Notes under the pieces: generated by a model
Told to the model about the DNA's origin: nothing
The model's input: only the letters and a program-made list of their open reading frames with translations
Database searches by the model: none
Translations under genes and position numbers: made by a program
Source of the DNA: Buchnera aphidicola (Cinara splendens)
GTDB taxonomy: Bacteria; Pseudomonadota; Gammaproteobacteria; Enterobacterales; Enterobacteriaceae
DNA: 64,000 nucleotides
Reading direction: 5' to 3'
NCBI RefSeq assembly: GCF_900698975.1
Contig: NZ_LR217722.1
Location: 186,001 to 250,000 of the forward strand
In this document: positions 60,140-64,000 of the stretch, piece after piece
Numbering within the stretch: position 1 is the first letter of the stretch
Layout: the number at the start of each line of letters is the position of its first letter

Positions 60140-61228
60140 TTAACTGAACTTTTCTTCAAAATATTTCATAAAACTAATTAAATGATAAATCCCTTCAATA
60201 GGCATAGCGTTATATATAGAAGCTCGAATTCCTCCTACTAAAGAATGTCCTTTTAAACCCAACAATTTATATTTTTCGGCAGTATCAATAAATAAATTAG
60301 TTAATTTTTTTTCCTTTAAATGAAATGTCACATTCATATGTGACTGATGAGAAGGTATAATATAATTTTTATAAAAATTAGTAGAATTTAAATATTGATA
60401 TAGTAATTTTGCTTTTTTTTTGTTATTTTTTTCTATAACAGATAAACCGCCTAAATTTTTGATCCATTTAAAAACTAGTCCAGCTACGTACCAGGAAAAT
60501 ACACTGGGAGTATTTAACATAGAATTTGATTTCATTAATAACTTATAATTTAAAATAGAAGGAGATTTTATATTTGACTGCATTAATAAATCGTCACGAA
60601 TAATTACTACAGTAATACCTGCAGGACCAATATTTTTTTGAGCACAGGCATAAATAATACCGTATTTTTCTATATTAATTTTTCGTGATAAAATAGTAGA
60701 AGAAAAATCACCTACTATAATTTTATTATTAAGTACAGGTTCTTCAAAAATTTCTATTCCTTCAATCGTTTCATTTGGACAATAATGTAAATATGTATGT
60801 CTAGAAGAAACTTTCCACTCTTTTACTGGTTGAATGGAAATAACTTTATTCCTTAATATTTTTCGTACGGATATACATGTAGGGCTACAGTATTTTTTTG
60901 CTTCTTGATAAGCACACAATGACCAATATCCACTGTGTATGTACTCTGGTTGGGTAAATTTATGTTTTAAATTTAACGGAATAGCAGAAAATTGACCTCT
61001 TGCTCCACCATGACAAAATAAAACATAGTAATTATTAGGTATATTTAATATAAAACGTAAATCTTTTTCAACCTGAACAGCATATTCCATAAACTTTTGA
61101 CTACGATGACTGATCTCAATAATTGAAGATTGAGAGTCATTCCAATTAAAAAAATTCTTTTTTATTTCAGACAAAACTATTTTTGGAAGAATAGATGGGC
61201 CAGGATTAAAATTATACACAATAGCCAT
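60140..61228 (-). CDS. serC: Phosphoserine aminotransferase
   Basis: Second step of serine synthesis; PLP enzyme. 362 aa. The ATG at 61228 has GGTGA 5 nt upstream; a TTG at 61240 opens the frame. NPGPSILP, VLFCHGGARGQF, DFSSTILSR, the PLP lysine in CAQKNIGPAG, and RASIYNAMPIEG are intact. The serC-aroA pair is the conserved enteric operon, joining serine and aromatic synthesis. Confidence 0.97.
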   Translation of the reverse strand: MAIVYNFNPGPSILPKIVLSEIKKNFFNWNDSQSSIIEISHRSQKFMEYAVQVEKDLRFILNIPNNYYVLFCHGGARGQFSAIPLNLKHKFTQPEYIHSGYWSLCAYQEAKKYCSPTCISVRKILRNKVISIQPVKEWKVSSRHTYLHYCPNETIEGIEIFEEPVLNNKIIVGDFSSTILSRKINIEKYGIIYACAQKNIGPAGITVVIIRDDLLMQSNIKSPSILNYKLLMKSNSMLNTPSVFSWYVAGLVFKWIKNLGGLSVIEKNNKKKAKLLYQYLNSTNFYKNYIIPSHQSHMNVTFHLKEKKLTNLFIDTAEKYKLLGLKGHSLVGGIRASIYNAMPIEGIYHLISFMKYFEEKFS

Positions 61229-61323
61229 ATTTATCACCAATATAATTGCTTTATATTTTAAGTACTACAGAATAGAAATAAGGATTTTTATGCATTAACG
61301 TATACACTAAAATTTTTAGTAAA

Positions 61324-62628
61324 TTACATTAAAAATTTCATACCGTTCATATAAGGTTTTTGCAATACTTTTGGAATAGATATTTTTCCATTAGAACATT
61401 GAAAATTCTCTAAAATAGCGGCTAAAATCCTACCAACAGCTAATCCCGAACCATTCAAAGTATGTAAGAAAAAGTTTTTTTTAGTACTACTATCTTTATA
61501 GCGAGCATTCATTCTTCTAGATTGAAAATCACCAATCATTGAACATGAAGATACTTCTCTATATATTTTTTGAAAAGGAAACCATACTTCTAAATCATAT
61601 GTTTTTTGAGATGAAAAACCTAGTTCACCTGTACATAATAATATTTTTCTATATGGTAATCGTAATAATTGCAATATTTTTTCTGCATGTTGTGTTAAAA
61701 TTTCAAGTGTATTTTCAGATTTAAGAGGATGTACAATTTGTATAATTTCAACTTTATCAAATTGACGATTCCTAATTAATCCTTTAACATTTTTTCCATA
61801 AGTATTTTTTTCAGCACGAAAACAAGAACTCAGAGCAACAAATTTTAACGGCAATTCTTTAAATAAAACAATTTTATTTTGAACCAAATTTACTAAAGGT
61901 ACTTCGGATGTTGGTATCAAAAAAAGTTTGTCATATCTATTCTTTTGATGATCATTATGCAATGTATACGTATGAAATAAATCTGATTTAAATTTTGGTA
62001 ACTGACCTGTACCAAACATACAAGAATCTTTTACAATATGAGGAACATACACTTCTTCATACCCGTGTATTTGAGTATGTACATCCAACATAAATTGTCC
62101 TAATGCGCGATGTAAGTGTGCAATCGGACCTTTCATAATCACATAACCAGAACCAGAAATAACAGAAGATGTCTTCCAATCAAAACCTTGTAATTTATTT
62201 CCAATTTCTATATGATCAATAATAGAGAAGTTATATTTTTTTTTTTTTCCCCATGAATAAATTTTTTTATTATTTTTTTCTCCTGTACCTATAGGTACAT
62301 CATGATGCGGTATATTAGGAACAAAAATAAGTATTTTATATATTTTTTTTTTTATTTTTTCTAATTTTTTTTTCAGACTATTAATAGCTAAACGAGAGGC
62401 AATAATTTGATTTTTAAAAACATCACAGTCATTAAAAAATTTTTTTCTATACACTAAATGTTTTGACATTCTTTTATGTTCTGATATTTTTTTTTCACTA
62501 AAAATCTGTATTTTTTTGCGTTTTTTTTCTAATTCTTTTAATTTATCTATATTTAAAATATAATTTTTTTTCTTTAATAAATCTTGATAAAAAAAATAAT
62601 TATCTTTAACTGCATTAAAATTTAACAT
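61324..62628 (-). CDS. serS: Seryl-tRNA synthetase
   Basis: Class II synthetase; 434 aa (430). N-terminal antiparallel coiled coil (about 30-105, very Lys-rich), motif 1 region HRALGQFMLDVHTQIHGYEEVYVPHIV, GTGQLPKF, TSEVPLVNL, motif 2 CFRAEKNTYGKNVKGLIRNRQFDKVE, and motif 3 LNGSGLAVGRIL. A T13 run (62236-62248) encodes in-frame lysines. Upstream of serC on the same strand. Confidence 0.97.
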   Translation of the reverse strand: MLNFNAVKDNYFFYQDLLKKKNYILNIDKLKELEKKRKKIQIFSEKKISEHKRMSKHLVYRKKFFNDCDVFKNQIIASRLAINSLKKKLEKIKKKIYKILIFVPNIPHHDVPIGTGEKNNKKIYSWGKKKKYNFSIIDHIEIGNKLQGFDWKTSSVISGSGYVIMKGPIAHLHRALGQFMLDVHTQIHGYEEVYVPHIVKDSCMFGTGQLPKFKSDLFHTYTLHNDHQKNRYDKLFLIPTSEVPLVNLVQNKIVLFKELPLKFVALSSCFRAEKNTYGKNVKGLIRNRQFDKVEIIQIVHPLKSENTLEILTQHAEKILQLLRLPYRKILLCTGELGFSSQKTYDLEVWFPFQKIYREVSSCSMIGDFQSRRMNARYKDSSTKKNFFLHTLNGSGLAVGRILAAILENFQCSNGKISIPKVLQKPYMNGMKFLM

Positions 62629-62955
62629 AGTACTTATAATTTTCCAGTATACAAATTTTTAATAAATATATAATATGTATAAAATATATATATATTTATT
62701 ATATACATGATGTTTAATAAAATAAATTCATAAATACTGCATATTTCTTGTATTATTAAAACATTTAATAATTTTATTATTAAAACCTTTTTTATATAAA
62801 TATATATTTTGATTATTAATACAAAATAAAAAACAAACAAAATTATATTTAAAATAATAATCCTATTATTATACACAAATCTTACTTTTATTATATTAAC
62901 TATTTTTATTTAAAAATTTTAAAATAAAAATTCGTTTTTAGGGAAGAACAATAGT
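62629..62955. other. AT-rich divergent spacer serS/trxB
   Basis: Contains an 80-codon minus-strand frame (62634-62876) made of Ile/Tyr/Asn low-complexity residues without ribosome-binding site or homology; not a gene. Promoters for both flanking genes are presumably here. Confidence 0.5.
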
Positions 62956-63921
62956 ATGAATAAAATAAAAAAAAAACATGCACAATTAATTATTATTGGA
63001 TCAGGACCAGCAGGATATACAGCGGCAATTTATTCTGCTCGATCTAATATTGATACTCTATTAATAACTGGATCTCAAATAGGCGGGCAATTAATACAAA
63101 CTGATGAAATAGAAAACTGGCCAGGAGACTATAGTCATATCAACGGAATTACATTAATGAATCGTATGTTACTTCATGTAAAAAAATTTTCTGTTAACAT
63201 TATTCATGATGTAATTAAATCTGTAAATTTTAAAAAAAATCCTTTTGAGTTACTTGGGGAAGAGTATTCGTATACTGGTTACGCTATTATTATAGCAACT
63301 GGATCTCATACAAAATTGCTAAATATTAATTCAGAAAATCTGTACATGGGAAAAGGAGTGTCTACCTGTGCCGTTTGTGATGGATTTTTTTATAAAAACC
63401 AATTTGTAGCTGTAGTAGGAGGAGGAAATTCAGCTTTAGAAGAAGCTATATATTTATCTAATATAGCTAAAAAAGTGTATTTAATTCATCGTCGTAATCA
63501 ATTCCGAGCAGATAAAATATTAATTAATCGATTGTATGATAAAATAAAAAAAAGAAATAATATTATTATTTTATTTAATTCTATTGTTATGGACATCTTA
63601 GGAAATGATATATCAATGAATAAAATTAAAATTTATTCTAATATAGATAGTACGGTTAAATATTTAAATGTATCAGGATTATTTATTGCAATTGGACATA
63701 TTCCAAATTCTCAAATATTTTCTAAATATATTGACATTCAAAATAATTATGTAAAAATCGATTATAATAAAAATTATATGAAAACACAAACTAACATACC
63801 AGGAATATTTTCTGCTGGAGATGTATCTGATTCAATCTATAAACAAGCTATAACAGCTGCGGCAAGTGGATGTATGGCTGCTATAGATGCTGAAAAATAC
63901 TTAAATAATAATTTAAAATAA
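62956..63921 (+). CDS. trxB: Thioredoxin reductase
   Basis: NADPH-dependent flavoenzyme reducing thioredoxin. 321 aa as in E. coli. FAD site GSGPAGYTAAIYSAR, GGQLIQTDEIENWPG, redox motif CAVC in VSTCAVCDGFF, NADPH site GGGNSALEEAIYL with HRR, and FSAGDVSDSIYKQAITAAASGCMAA. A GGGAAG site at 62941-62946 precedes the ATG. Confidence 0.98.
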   Translation: MNKIKKKHAQLIIIGSGPAGYTAAIYSARSNIDTLLITGSQIGGQLIQTDEIENWPGDYSHINGITLMNRMLLHVKKFSVNIIHDVIKSVNFKKNPFELLGEEYSYTGYAIIIATGSHTKLLNINSENLYMGKGVSTCAVCDGFFYKNQFVAVVGGGNSALEEAIYLSNIAKKVYLIHRRNQFRADKILINRLYDKIKKRNNIIILFNSIVMDILGNDISMNKIKIYSNIDSTVKYLNVSGLFIAIGHIPNSQIFSKYIDIQNNYVKIDYNKNYMKTQTNIPGIFSAGDVSDSIYKQAITAAASGCMAAIDAEKYLNNNLK

Positions 63922-63958
63922 TATAAAAATTTATATAAACTAGTTAAGGATTTATTTA

Positions 63959-64000
63959 ATGAAAGAAAAAAGCATAGAAATGCAAGGCATAGTAATAGAT
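63959..64000 (+). CDS. infA: Translation initiation factor IF-1, first 14 codons (3' end outside window)
   Basis: The window ends inside this gene. MKEKSIEMQGIVID aligns with E. coli MAKEDNIEMQGTVLE, and AAGGA lies 9 nt upstream of the ATG. trxB-infA adjacency is typical of Buchnera. Confidence 0.85.
   Translation, partial: MKEKSIEMQGIVID

Noticed and set aside
62634..62876. 80-codon minus-strand frame between serS and trxB
   Set aside because: Low-complexity Ile/Tyr/Asn composition typical of AT-rich spacer, no ribosome-binding site, no family resemblance.

Overview
The window is a very AT-rich, single-copy bacterial chromosome segment that looks like Buchnera aphidicola, the obligate endosymbiont of aphids. 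The evidence is the gene set and order: dnaE-proS-flhBA-argS-rrs-tRNA(Ile)-tRNA(Ala), lepA-lepB-rnc-era-acpS, trpDCBA without trpE or trpG, sucAB without other TCA genes nearby, a 16S gene detached from 23S/5S, and flagellar export genes in an otherwise minimal gene set. Almost every protein is a slightly shortened gammaproteobacterial orthologue with Lys/Asn/Ile-rich drift. I see no insertion sequences, prophage, CRISPR array or foreign-looking island.

Layout. 1-8.9 kb: 3' part of dnaE, proS, flhB, flhA, argS. 8.9-12.2 kb: the rrs unit with promoter, boxA, a long precursor-processing stem, tRNA-Ile and tRNA-Ala, then dnaQ and tRNA-Asp. 12.3-24 kb: protein quality control, translation and tRNA modification (grpE, smpB, tadA, acpS, era, rnc, lepB, lepA, mnmA), then fabI, rnb and a MarC-family membrane protein. 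24-28.7 kb: lipB (frameshifted in a poly(A) tract), lipA, sppA, yciA. 28.8-34.2 kb: yciC and the leftward trpDCBA operon. 34.9-48 kb: rluB, suhB, rlmN, hisS, glyA, pgl, an N-terminally truncated mfd, gapA, fldA and a 1.5-kb gene-free stretch that may hold the relics of phrB. 48-64 kb: ybgI, sucAB, gpmA, pfkA, tpiA, rpsA, aroA, serC, serS, trxB and the first codons of infA.

How it works together: the window supplies central glycolysis (pfkA, tpiA, gapA, gpmA), the first step after glucose-6-phosphate dehydrogenase (pgl), 2-oxoglutarate dehydrogenase E1/E2, lipoate attachment and synthesis for its E2, tryptophan and shikimate/serine synthesis for the host, and a slimmed translation apparatus.

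No undescribed multi-gene system was found. The most interesting signals are reductive ones: SuhB has lost its metal-binding motifs while a boxA-bearing rRNA leader persists; FlhB has lost most of its NPTH autocleavage motif; lipB is broken exactly in the A13 tract that would encode its catalytic lysine; the ProS editing domain and the Mfd N-terminus are eroded. Two very long perfect hairpins (26- and 27-bp stems) lie in intergenic spaces next to argS/rrs and fldA. Comparisons with E. coli and other Buchnera are from memory; no search was run.
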